DNA of 64,000 nucleotides, taken from Chlamydiota bacterium. GTDB lineage: Bacteria > Chlamydiota > Chlamydiia > Chlamydiales > Rhabdochlamydiaceae. Location: the NCBI GenBank assembly GCA_013287985.1, contig JABDCT010000002.1, positions 62,001 through 126,000 of the forward strand. Reading direction: 5' to 3'. Position 1 is the first letter of the stretch. Each line of letters begins with the position of its first letter. A program made the position numbers and the translations under genes. The notes beneath the pieces were generated by a model. It worked only from the letters and a program-made list of their open reading frames with translations. It was not told the origin of the DNA and made no database searches. Positions 1 through 7,580 of the stretch are shown piece after piece.

Positions 1-11
1 GTGGTTTGCAT

Positions 12-37
12 TAGGGAGTGCTCTCCAAAACTCCCTA
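12..37 (-). terminator. Short hairpin at the end of the deaminase gene
   Basis: The 7-bp arms TAGGGAG and CTCCCTA (12-18 and 31-37) pair across a 12-nt loop. One arm includes the stop codon of the deaminase gene. No strong T-run follows on the minus strand, so this may stabilise the 3' end rather than terminate transcription. Positions 1-11 hold nothing recognisable. Confidence 0.35.
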
Positions 38-520
38 GTAGCGCGGACGGTCGGGCATTTCCGAGAAGCGTTTCCACACCTCAACAGCTTCTTCGCGCAT
101 GAACTCGACCATTTTGATTTTGCGATCTTTAGTCTCTTTTCTGATCTCTTCGTAGTAGCCGAGATCTTTAAAATCGCCATATTTCAGAGAATCTTCGACC
201 CTAGCGCCGTAATAGATCTTCTCGATGTGCGCCCAATAAGCAGCACATAGGCACATAGGGCAGCAGTAAGCGCTTGTATAGAGAGTACATCCTTCGAGAA
301 GTGGATTCTTCAGTTTTTTGCCGGCATTTCGGATCGCATCGATTTCGGCATGGCAGGTCGCATCATGATCCTTCATTACTCTGTTGTACCCTTCGGCAAT
401 GATTTTGCCGTCTTTGACAATCACGGCTCCAAAAACACCGCCGCTTTTCAGCTTGATGCCGGCTTGTTCGCTGAGCTCGATTGCCCGGCGCATAAATTTT
501 TCATGATCTGCATTTTGCAT
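35..520 (-). CDS. Nucleoside/guanine deaminase (CDA-type zinc deaminase)
   Basis: A 161-aa zinc-dependent deaminase of the cytidine deaminase-like fold, closest in feel to the bacterial guanine deaminase/tRNA adenosine deaminase branch. The first zinc motif is H57-A-E59, with the glutamate as proton shuttle. The second is C87-P-M-C90. Length fits the small bacterial guanine deaminases, which convert guanine to xanthine; the substrate is inferred and could be another purine or cytosine compound. An AAGGAG ribosome site precedes the ATG. It stands alone and its upstream neighbour is an unrelated hypothetical gene. Family call is firm, substrate is not. Confidence 0.85.
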   Translation of the reverse strand: MQNADHEKFMRRAIELSEQAGIKLKSGGVFGAVIVKDGKIIAEGYNRVMKDHDATCHAEIDAIRNAGKKLKNPLLEGCTLYTSAYCCPMCLCAAYWAHIEKIYYGARVEDSLKYGDFKDLGYYEEIRKETKDRKIKMVEFMREEAVEVWKRFSEMPDRPRY

Positions 521-622
521 AGGTTTTTCTCCTTTTTTTACGATGTAACAAAGAGAAAATTATAAAGCTAAAGAAAACGAAACTCGAGGGAGCCACAAGT
601 TTCGAATGAAAAGGAAGGAGAG

Positions 623-1111
623 TTATATTCTATATTTGTCAGCAAGGTCTCTGATTTCTGCTATGATAGCATCAGAAATTCCCTTTGCTTTGAACGCAAG
701 AGCGATTTGATCAAAATCGGTGGCACTATTCATTAAAGTATTCACCCCTTCAATCACATCTTTTCTGCTTTTGCGAAACTCTACCCATTGAGGAATGGTG
801 TAAAGGTTAGCACGCTCTTTGTTAAATTTGTCTGCTTTTTCTTTTACTGCGGTTTCCGAAATATTTTTGCAGCTCAGTTTTTGTCTTTTGTCATCGAATT
901 TATCTTGGCACCAATCAGTGGCCTTTGCTACTGCTTTACCTGATAATTGGCTGATAAACGCAGTACGTTCATCTCCATTTTGATGAGAGGACAGTGTTAA
1001 AAATGCAGTTTGAAACTCCTTCTTGGCAGCTTTTGTGCTTTGTGCGTGTTCACGAGATATTGGTTCATATTTAGCAAATGTTAGAGCGGATTCAATTAAT
1101 TTTGTTGACAT
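623..1111 (-). CDS. Hypothetical protein, 162 aa
   Basis: I do not recognise this protein. It is soluble, lysine/alanine rich and predicted mostly helical, without signal peptide or membrane segment. The N-terminal third is rich in Ser/Thr/Lys and Gln, as in many type III secreted chlamydial proteins, but that is weak evidence. The ATG is preceded by GGAG at good spacing. The long palindrome at 1125-1290 begins 14 bp upstream of the start, so the gene's promoter must lie inside or beyond it. Confidence 0.6.
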   Translation of the reverse strand: MSTKLIESALTFAKYEPISREHAQSTKAAKKEFQTAFLTLSSHQNGDERTAFISQLSGKAVAKATDWCQDKFDDKRQKLSCKNISETAVKEKADKFNKERANLYTIPQWVEFRKSRKDVIEGVNTLMNSATDFDQIALAFKAKGISDAIIAEIRDLADKYRI

Positions 1112-1124
1112 GTCTTCTCCATGG

Positions 1125-1290
1125 GCCTATCCGCAAACTCAGCTTCTGTCGATTTTCTGGTTCTTTTGAGCCTATTTTCGATTCGAATTGCAGGGGTAAT
1201 ATCAACTGAGTATATGACCCCTGCAATTCGAATTCGAAAATAGGCCAAAATAATCCCGAAAATCGACGAAGCCTGAGTTTGCGGATAGGC
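1125..1290. repeat. 166-bp imperfect palindrome, dispersed repeat family A
   Basis: The left arm starts GCCTATCCGCAAACTCAG and the right arm ends with its reverse complement. Inner blocks pair too: GTCGATTTTC with GAAAATCGAC, GCCTATTTTCGA with its complement, and TTCGAATTGCAGGGGT with ACCCCTGCAATTCGAA. The whole segment can fold into one long hairpin. Its core, GTCGATTTTCTGGTTCTTTT followed by GAGCC, recurs exactly inside the palindrome at 29143-29248. No coding sequence and no clear target-site duplication are seen. It could be a MITE-like element or a structured RNA/terminator; which is open. Confidence 0.75.
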
Positions 1291-1368
1291 TTATAGTTAA
1301 AAAAGCGGATTAAGTATGCGTTAGTTGTATTTATTTTGGAACAGTTTCGTTTTGACTAGGGGATGATC

Positions 1369-1403
1369 CTATTTTGGCTGATCGTTTGGATCATTCTATT
1401 CTT
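1369..1403 (+). repeat. 35-nt exact copy of part of the 2675-2821 gene
   Basis: These 35 bases are identical to 2717-2751, which encode the membrane segment of the tiny gene at 2675-2821. Here there is no start, no ribosome site and no continuing frame, so it is a fragment. The two copies are direct repeats that flank the SDR gene and the lysine-rich secreted gene. A partial duplication or a recombination scar would explain this. Confidence 0.75.
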
Positions 1404-1411
1404 GACTCGAC

Positions 1412-2161
1412 TTAGCCCAGCCCGCCAGTGATAAAGAGCGTTTCTCCGGTGATCCAAGACGCATCGTCTGAAGCGAGGAATACAACGGCTGGTGCGATAT
1501 CATCTGGCCGCCCAATCCTACCGAGGGGTGTATGTGCTTCAGTTTCTTTACGAAAATCACTCTCAGTAATGCCTTGAGAATGAGTGCCTTCGGTCTCGAC
1601 CATGCCTGGATTCACAGCGTTCACGCGAATGCGATGAGGCCCGAGTTCCGCTCCTAGGCTTTTTGTAATAGCATTAACTGCGGCTTTACTAGCACTATAG
1701 ACAGAAGTATTTGGTACAGCAGACCTACTTGAGATCGAGCTGATATTGACGATGCTTCCACCGGATGTGCCGAAGCATTTGACGGCTTCCCGAGTAGCAA
1801 GCAATAAGCCCAGCACATTTAGATCGAATGTTTTGTGAAAGTGTTCAGGGGTTACGTCTTCGAGAGCCAAAAATTCATAGATGCCGGCGTTATTTATCAA
1901 TATATCGAGTTTGCCGAATCTCTTGAGTGTTTCTGCAAAGAGAAATTGAACCTCGGCTGGGTTGTTGATATGTGCTTGCAACGTAAACGCTTTGCCTCCT
2001 TTACGAGTAATTTCATTGGCAACGCGATCTGCACCTTCTTTGCTGCTAGCGTAGTTTACTACGACAGCCGCACCTTCTGCTGCGAGATGCAATGCAATGG
2101 CAGCGCCGATGCCTTTTGATGCTCCGGTTACTATTGCCACTTTACCTGTAAGCTTTGCCAT
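1412..2161 (-). CDS. Short-chain dehydrogenase/reductase (FabG-like)
   Basis: A 249-aa classical SDR oxidoreductase. The N-terminal TGASKGIG nucleotide-binding motif (13-20), the NNAG motif near residue 90, the catalytic serine in the NISSISS stretch and the YSASK catalytic Tyr/Lys pair are all present. The C-terminus ends WITGETLFITGG, typical of FabG and glucose-1-dehydrogenase-like enzymes. NADP(H) preference is suggested by the basic/small residues after the second strand but is not certain. A strong GGAGGAG ribosome site precedes the ATG. Substrate unknown; this is unlikely to be the essential FabG because no fatty-acid genes are near. The gene lies between the two 35-nt direct repeats. 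Confidence 0.9.
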   Translation of the reverse strand: MAKLTGKVAIVTGASKGIGAAIALHLAAEGAAVVVNYASSKEGADRVANEITRKGGKAFTLQAHINNPAEVQFLFAETLKRFGKLDILINNAGIYEFLALEDVTPEHFHKTFDLNVLGLLLATREAVKCFGTSGGSIVNISSISSRSAVPNTSVYSASKAAVNAITKSLGAELGPHRIRVNAVNPGMVETEGTHSQGITESDFRKETEAHTPLGRIGRPDDIAPAVVFLASDDASWITGETLFITGGLG

Positions 2162-2324
2162 AGCTCTCCTCCGAAAAACCCAAAACTATGGGAGCCAAGT
2201 TGATTTGTCAAGAACCACTAGGTTATATTAACCCATCGGCGTACAATTATTGGAAATAGTGGTGTATCTGCACATCATTATTTATGGAAATGCAGAACAG
2301 TAAAAACTCAAATAAAGGATGTTT

Positions 2325-2576
2325 ATGAGAATAAATACGAAAATGATCATAGCCACATTTCTTGTATGTGGAGTGTTTACGAATGTGTATGCAGGCCATA
2401 AAAATACAGGTCAAGAAATTGGAAAAAAAATAGATAATGCTGAGGAGAAAGTAGAAGAAAAAGCACAAGATGCAAAGAAAAAGACTAAAGAACTTGCAAA
2501 AAGTGCTAAAAAGAAAGCAAAAGAAACAAAAGAAGCTGCTAAGAAAAAAGCCCACAAGGCGATTGATAAATCTTAG
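2325..2576 (+). CDS. Small lysine/alanine-rich exported protein
   Basis: An 83-aa protein with a clear signal peptide (MRINTKMIIATFLVCGVFTNVYA) and a mature part built almost only of Lys, Ala and Glu, in imperfect KKxKE-type repeats that would form a charged amphipathic helix. The composition resembles histone H1-like or LEA-like tails, but the export signal makes DNA compaction unlikely unless the protein leaves the cell. I chose ATG 2325 over 2319 because AAAGGA sits 5 nt before it. Followed by a good terminator. Function unknown. Confidence 0.65.
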   Translation: MRINTKMIIATFLVCGVFTNVYAGHKNTGQEIGKKIDNAEEKVEEKAQDAKKKTKELAKSAKKKAKETKEAAKKKAHKAIDKS

Positions 2577-2590
2577 CTTTTTTTCCAATT

Positions 2591-2625
2591 GTGCCTTGAT
2601 AGAACATCAAGGCACTTCTATTTTA
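2591..2625 (+). terminator. Rho-independent terminator after the lysine-rich gene
   Basis: GTGCCTTGAT and ATCAAGGCAC form a perfect 10-bp stem with a 5-nt loop, followed by TTCTATTTTATT. It ends transcription of the small secreted protein gene 15 bp after its stop codon. Confidence 0.85.
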
Positions 2626-2674
2626 TTGATCTTTTAAATAAATTATATTACTTAAATGGAAAAGGAGACCAAGG

Positions 2675-2821
2675 GTGGAAGAAGAACGAGCATATAAGCT
2701 GCAGTATGATGGATCGCTATTTTGGCTGATCGTTTGGATCATTCTATTCTTTCCTATTGCGATTATCCTATTGTGTGTAAATGGATTTACCCTCAAAACC
2801 CGTAAGACGAGGAAGAAATGA
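2675..2821 (+). CDS. Tiny single-span membrane protein, 48 aa
   Basis: A GTG-started frame with an AAAAGGAGA ribosome site. It encodes a charged N-terminus, one long hydrophobic segment (about residues 15-36) and a basic tail (KTRKTRKK), so it should sit in the membrane with the C-terminus inside. It overlaps the next gene by ATGA at 2818-2821, indicating translational coupling with the cysteine-rich lipoprotein. Part of it (35 nt of the membrane segment) is duplicated at 1369-1403. Family not recognised. Confidence 0.6.
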   Translation: MEEERAYKLQYDGSLFWLIVWIILFFPIAIILLCVNGFTLKTRKTRKK

Positions 2822-3099
2822 AAGCGATTTTACTTGCTCTTGTAGTTATTTTATCCAGCTGTTCTGGTGAAAAAAAGCAGCCCTGCTGTTCGGAAGAAAC
2901 GTGCGTGAAAGATTCAGACTGTCTCTGCTGGTGCTCTCAGATATGTAATTGGAGAAAGAAAACCTCCTCTGACAACCCCACGTATATCGCAGATGATCCC
3001 AATGGCAAGCACTGCTATTGCAAACAGTGGGACTATGACCACTATGAAGACAACTGTATTTTGCACAAAGGCGTCGAAGAGCCAGAAGGTTCTTTATAG
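2818..3099 (+). CDS. Small cysteine-rich lipoprotein
   Basis: A 93-aa protein with a lipoprotein signal, MKAILLALVVILSSCSG, whose lipobox cysteine is C15. The mature part has about a dozen cysteines in CC, CLCWCSQIC and HCYC clusters, so it is likely disulfide cross-linked in the periplasm or outer envelope. Chlamydiae stabilise their envelope with cysteine-rich proteins; whether this is one of them is inference. Coupled by ATGA overlap to the tiny membrane protein upstream. Confidence 0.7.
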   Translation: MKAILLALVVILSSCSGEKKQPCCSEETCVKDSDCLCWCSQICNWRKKTSSDNPTYIADDPNGKHCYCKQWDYDHYEDNCILHKGVEEPEGSL

Positions 3100-3100
3100 C

Positions 3101-3526
3101 TTATTTAAACACCGAGAATTTCTTGGTGAGGGGAGATAGTTCCTCGATCTGCCCAAAGAGACCCACTCCATAGGGTTCTACTTGATCTAACGGGGTATTC
3201 CTCGTCTTAAGAATGAGATCTTCCTCATTACCGTTGAATGACATGGTGCTCGTGAAAATTCCCGAAAGAACGCCCTTTTCCCTGGCCATAGTGTAGAGTG
3301 TGAGTAGCTGAGAGGCTGTCCCTCTTAGAACAACGAATGAACAGGTCGACAGTGTGGCAAGGCCGCTGAAAGGAATAAAGGACATATCTGCGCGCTGTTC
3401 TGGCGTGGCATCGGCTTGTAAGGACATAGCGAGCTGACCGCAAGCGCTGAGGAGTTTGCCAATAGGGGCCTTTTCGTTGAGTACAATGACAAATTTGTAT
3501 GTCGCTGTTTTATTGACACTGGCCAT
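3101..3526 (-). CDS. DUF2000 family protein
   Basis: A 141-aa protein matching the DUF2000 family, a fold related to peptidyl-tRNA hydrolase II. The opening FVIVLNEKAPIGKLLSACGQ fits the family N-terminus, where related proteins have VIVLN-K-LP-G-A-NA. No catalytic role is established for the family. It lies 4 bp downstream of the SprT/DUF2786 gene on the same strand, so both are probably co-transcribed; it is convergent with the lipoprotein gene ending at 3099. Confidence 0.7.
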   Translation of the reverse strand: MASVNKTATYKFVIVLNEKAPIGKLLSACGQLAMSLQADATPEQRADMSFIPFSGLATLSTCSFVVLRGTASQLLTLYTMAREKGVLSGIFTSTMSFNGNEEDLILKTRNTPLDQVEPYGVGLFGQIEELSPLTKKFSVFK

Positions 3527-3530
3527 ACTT

Positions 3531-4601
3531 TCACTCCAAATAAGCTAAGACTGCTTGCGAAGACCTATTGAGAGCGGGATTGATCGTGAGCTGTCTTCCC
3601 ATCTGCTCACCCACCGCAGAAGATTCCATGCAATAGTTTCCCCCGCTTCTGGTTGAGGATAAGCGAGGATAGACCAGCGCTTTTGCGAGGGTCAGTTTCT
3701 TTTCAATGACCATCAGGGCATGCATTACGTCGCTATTGTATTCTCTTTTGAGCGCCTGGATCTTATTGCAATATCCCTTAGCAAGACCTAAGAAAAAGGA
3801 GTTTTTTGCAATCTTCCCTTTTAAATTAGCTTGCCGCTGTGCTTGTTTCCATAATGTATCTAGCTCCGCTTCAAGAAAACCTGCCACATATTCGGCGATC
3901 TCGATATTGACGCTGCTGCCCAAAATTTCCAAATAGGTAAAGTCGGCTGCGCGGCAATAGACGATGCTCACGAAAAACGTTTCCAGGATAGTGGCAATCG
4001 AGCGCATTTTGGCATTTTCGCGCTTCTGCTTCATGATGCGCTTTAGAAATACCCTCTCCTCATCGGTCTCACCGGTATATTCCATATTGTGCTTCAAGAG
4101 GAGCTGCTGCGACTTGATCATCGCTTGCTCTGCCTCGTTCGTGTTGCTACTGGCGGCAAGGGCCATGAGCTTTTGCACTTTTCTGAGTACTGCGCTTTCT
4201 TGTACAGCAGCGGTTTCGTTTTCCAAGCAGATAGTGGCCCTGTAGACTTCTTCGTCCCAGCCCATCTTAATGCAAAATGCACGGAATTCCGGAGAGTGAG
4301 GCTGATCGGTCGCTCCATGGGCGATAAACGTCATGTAGTGGGCCAGTTCATGCCGGATCACATTATGGAGCTGACTCGAGTGCATCAGGCGTTCGTGAAA
4401 GCCGAGCTCATAAAAATGCGGATCGAAGTAGCCGAGCATGCTTTTATTGTTATAGACTACTACTTTGATAGGGTATGAATAGCGTTTGTCGTAGAAGCGA
4501 TCGCCTGCGACTTTCAATCGGATCTCCTTCGATAAGACATCCTTTACCGCGCGTTTGATCTCATCAACAAATTGAATAATTTTCTTTGAATAAACGATCA
4601 T
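3531..4601 (-). CDS. SprT-like zinc metalloprotease domain + DUF2786 protein
   Basis: A 356-aa protein. Residues 1-125 look like an SprT/WSS1-type zinc protease domain: H84-E-L-A-H88 is an HExxH motif and a PHSPEF segment (101-106) supplies a likely third ligand. Residues about 137-175 match the DUF2786 signature (KVQKLMALA, NEAEQA, LLLKHN). This arrangement is known in phage and bacterial proteins of unknown function and may act on DNA-protein complexes, which is inference. The C-terminus is unassigned. The start ATG lies in a short divergent region facing the serine hydrolase. Confidence 0.75.
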   Translation of the reverse strand: MIVYSKKIIQFVDEIKRAVKDVLSKEIRLKVAGDRFYDKRYSYPIKVVVYNNKSMLGYFDPHFYELGFHERLMHSSQLHNVIRHELAHYMTFIAHGATDQPHSPEFRAFCIKMGWDEEVYRATICLENETAAVQESAVLRKVQKLMALAASSNTNEAEQAMIKSQQLLLKHNMEYTGETDEERVFLKRIMKQKRENAKMRSIATILETFFVSIVYCRAADFTYLEILGSSVNIEIAEYVAGFLEAELDTLWKQAQRQANLKGKIAKNSFFLGLAKGYCNKIQALKREYNSDVMHALMVIEKKLTLAKALVYPRLSSTRSGGNYCMESSAVGEQMGRQLTINPALNRSSQAVLAYLE

Positions 4602-4657
4602 GCCTAAAGAATAGCGAAATGTGACGCTTTCGATCCATCCTCAATTGTGGTATACAG

Positions 4658-5666
4658 GTGGAAATGCTGCAGTTAATGAAAAAAAACCATGTTCCGGGCA
4701 TGGCTATCGTTATTATCGAAAATGCTGAAGTTAAGCGTCATAATAATTATGGTGTAAAAAATGCAGAATCCGGTGATCCAATAGAAGATGATACAGTTTT
4801 TGAAGCCGCATCCCTTAGCAAGCCCGTTTTTTGCTTATGCTAGTCTCCAACTGGTTGAAGAAGGTCTATTAGACTTAGATAGGCCTTTGATTGAATATCT
4901 TCCTTATCCCGCTATTGAAAATGATGCCAGACTCAATCTTATTACAGCCAGAATGGTCTTATCCCATACCACCGGATTTCCCAATTGGAGAGATGGATCA
5001 TTGAAAATCTATTTTCAGCCGGGAGAGCGATTTAGCTACTCTGGCGAGGGGTTTGTCTATTTGCAAAAAGTAGCCGAACATTTGTTGGGGCAGTCTATCG
5101 AAGAATTTCTAAAAAAGAGGGTCTTTCAACCTCTGCAGATGACACATAGTAGTTTTATATGGCAAAGCGCATATGAGAGAGTGAAGGCTTCAGGACACAA
5201 TGCTGACGGTATTCCGATAAATAGTCCGCGACCTCCGTCAGGAAATGCGGCTTATACATTACATACCACGGCGTTAGACTATGCCAAATTCATCATTGCG
5301 ATCATGAAAGGCATTGGACTAAAAGCCGAAACGTTGGATCAGATGATGTCGCCTCAAATAAGAGTGGAAGAGGGGTGTGTCAATTGTATCCATAAACATC
5401 CTGGCAAGCTCTCCGACTCCATTTCTTGGGGGCTGGGGTGGGGACTTCAACGACTTGATCAGGGTGACTCGTTTTGGCACTGGGGTGATAACCAGGGCTT
5501 TAAAAGTTATGTCGTTGGACTAAGAAAAGAGAAAAAAGCAATCATTGTCTTTCTCAATAGTTCAAGTGGTCTTGGTCTCTCCATTATCCCTCAAATCATT
5601 TATGGAATTTGGGGCGCCTGGCAACCTGCATTTGATTGGATAGATACAGAAAAAGTTCCCTTTTAG
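4658..5666 (+). pseudogene. Beta-lactamase-like serine hydrolase, frameshifted
   Basis: A class C beta-lactamase/penicillin-binding-type serine hydrolase (PF00144-like) split across two frames. Frame one (GTG 4658 to about 4830) carries the S52-L-S-K55 catalytic motif. Frame two carries the YSGEGF motif (YxN position; Asn replaced by Gly) and HWGDNQGF near the C-terminus. The frames join at a run of six T (4827-4832); removing one T gives the continuous reading SLSKPVFAYASL. So it is a one-base homopolymer insertion: a mutation, phase variation or a sequencing error. No signal peptide is seen. Without frame restoration no active enzyme is made. Confidence 0.85.
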
Positions 5667-7510
5667 GGAGGACCGAATAGTCCAATCGTCACTGTTCCGC
5701 CAGGACCGCCTGATAGGTTTAAGATGAGTCCGCCGGGCAAAACGGGCTTGAGGGCAGGAGCAGAGGGGATGATATGGGTTCCCCATACTTGCCCTGTGTA
5801 ATTCCCCGCTGTATAGGTCACACCCATGTACATCGCTGCCCCTGCAACGGAGTTGAATGTCTGTCCTGCTTGGTTAACAGTGGGGTTTGCAGAGAAGTTG
5901 GGGTTTGATCCGAACGTGACGGACACATTTGCCGGCACAGGAGTAAAGGTCACTGTATAATTATTGTTGTCGTTAAAGGGATTGGGAATAGGGATGCCTG
6001 CCATGCTTCCGATGGTGACTGTAACGTTAGCGTTGGCATTAGCAATATTTGTCACCGTCACAGTGCCATCTATGCCTAAAAAATCTGCATAGGGGGTTGT
6101 ATAAAACTTCGTATAGGGGCTGCTTCCCATTCCAATGAAGGTCCCAGAATAAAAATCGTAATAGGGAGGAGTAGGAGAGGAACATCCAAGAGCAGAATTG
6201 TCTGTAAAGAGCGTCTGCTGGCGAATATAGGACTGGCTTAAGGGGGAACTCTGGGTAGTCCCTGAAAGGGGAATAACACCTGAAATAACACCTGCTGAAA
6301 GGGCCTGCCAGATCGCTGTGGCCACATTCGGATCACCTGTGGTCGTAGTTGCCGGGACATAGTCGCTTAACGTCGCGGTGAAGAAAGCTCTGGATGAGGT
6401 GGGTAATGGTAGTACAAGCGTCGAGCCCGATCCAGCCCCTGTCAGTGCGGTGAAATTAAAATTTCCCGATCCATCCACCTGTCCTTGTGCGACTCCATAA
6501 GCGGGGCCTGATGTCGAAAGATCAATATAAAGAGGCTGCAGCTGGTAAATGGCGTTATTAGATCCGTTAGCCCAGACTGTCGTTAACCAGTCGCAACTGG
6601 TATAGGTGTTGGTCAAAAAGTAGTCGAAGGGAAAAAGGGGATTGACCAGCAGAGGAGACAGTGTTTGAACGCCCTGGTTCGGTGAAAGGACGCGGAGGGG
6701 ACTGCTGCTTCCGCTAGGGGGAGCATAGATTAAGTAGAGAGAGTTCCAGAGAGGCTGCGTCCCGCCCGCCGGCGTTGTGGGCCTGGTTCCTACTGCTGTC
6801 GTGTAATTGTTGAAAATGGTGCTGCTTGAAAGAGTAGGAGGAAGGCCTGCGTAAGCGATCGTTTGGGTGGGTGTTTGCTGTGTATAATCGAGATAGCCCA
6901 CTGTAAATGATAGAGGAATCCCGTAGTAGTCGACCAGCGTCGGATTGATGACCAGCCTGTCGTTTGCGACCATGGTGAATTCTTGCTTATCAAAAAGGGT
7001 ATAGTAACCGTCTTGCGAGGGATCGGAAAAATCCTGAGAGGGAACGAGGACGGGTCCGCTGATGGGTATAAACCAGTCTAAAGGCTGTCCGATCGAATAG
7101 TATATCCTGGACGAAGCGAGATTCACTGTAGAGGGGATGTAAAACGTGTAGGTGCCATTATTTTTAAAGAAGCTTAAGGGATAAGTTCCTGAACCCGGTT
7201 GAGAGACATATGTCTTTGCCGGAGGAGTGATGGAAGTGCCGAGAAACAAACCATCTCCGTTTTGCGCAAACGTCAGGATATTCGTGAAGTTATTCGCAAG
7301 AACAAGAATGTAAATTTGAGAGTCTGCAAAAGTAGTATTGTTGACGATGGTGAAGGGAACATAGCCGGTTGGGGAAGATGAAGTCAGCTCATTGCTGGCC
7401 AAATAGGATTTCTGTTCGTAGATGACCTCATCAAAGAAATTCTGAAAGAAATCGGAAGAGGGCTCAGCCATCAGGAAAGGCGTCCACGCGAAAAGTAGAT
7501 ATTTCTTCAT
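5663..7510 (-). CDS. Secreted GH64/thaumatin-like protein, 615 aa
   Basis: A large exported protein with a short signal peptide (MKKYLLFAWTPFLMA). The mature sequence is rich in Thr, Ser, Pro, Asn and Tyr. It has features of the beta-1,3-glucanase GH64/thaumatin-like superfamily: FTIVNNT near the start, RIYYSIGQPL, EFTMVANDRLVINPTLVDYYGIPLSF split over the N-terminal third, and YADFLGIDGTVTVTN. The C-terminal part is beta-rich. If active it would cut beta-1,3-glucan, for example of amoebal or fungal walls; catalytic residues could not be confirmed by eye. An AAGGG ribosome site precedes the ATG. The stop overlaps the hydrolase pseudogene end by 4 bp. Confidence 0.6.
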   Translation of the reverse strand: MKKYLLFAWTPFLMAEPSSDFFQNFFDEVIYEQKSYLASNELTSSSPTGYVPFTIVNNTTFADSQIYILVLANNFTNILTFAQNGDGLFLGTSITPPAKTYVSQPGSGTYPLSFFKNNGTYTFYIPSTVNLASSRIYYSIGQPLDWFIPISGPVLVPSQDFSDPSQDGYYTLFDKQEFTMVANDRLVINPTLVDYYGIPLSFTVGYLDYTQQTPTQTIAYAGLPPTLSSSTIFNNYTTAVGTRPTTPAGGTQPLWNSLYLIYAPPSGSSSPLRVLSPNQGVQTLSPLLVNPLFPFDYFLTNTYTSCDWLTTVWANGSNNAIYQLQPLYIDLSTSGPAYGVAQGQVDGSGNFNFTALTGAGSGSTLVLPLPTSSRAFFTATLSDYVPATTTTGDPNVATAIWQALSAGVISGVIPLSGTTQSSPLSQSYIRQQTLFTDNSALGCSSPTPPYYDFYSGTFIGMGSSPYTKFYTTPYADFLGIDGTVTVTNIANANANVTVTIGSMAGIPIPNPFNDNNNYTVTFTPVPANVSVTFGSNPNFSANPTVNQAGQTFNSVAGAAMYMGVTYTAGNYTGQVWGTHIIPSAPALKPVLPGGLILNLSGGPGGTVTIGLFGPP

Positions 7511-7580
7511 ATTTCCCTTTGAAAAATTTAAATTTGATATAAAATTCTATGTAGAAAGATTTTTTTAAGAAAGGATTTTT

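Noticed and set aside
1369-1403. Attachment site (att) for an integrative element
   Set aside because: The 35-nt direct repeats flank only two ordinary genes with no integrase or tRNA target nearby, so an integrated element is not supported.
2247-2588. Minus-strand Phe/Leu-rich open frame opposite the lysine-rich gene
   Set aside because: Phe/Leu runs are the antisense image of AAA/AAG codons; the plus-strand gene has a signal peptide, ribosome site and terminator.
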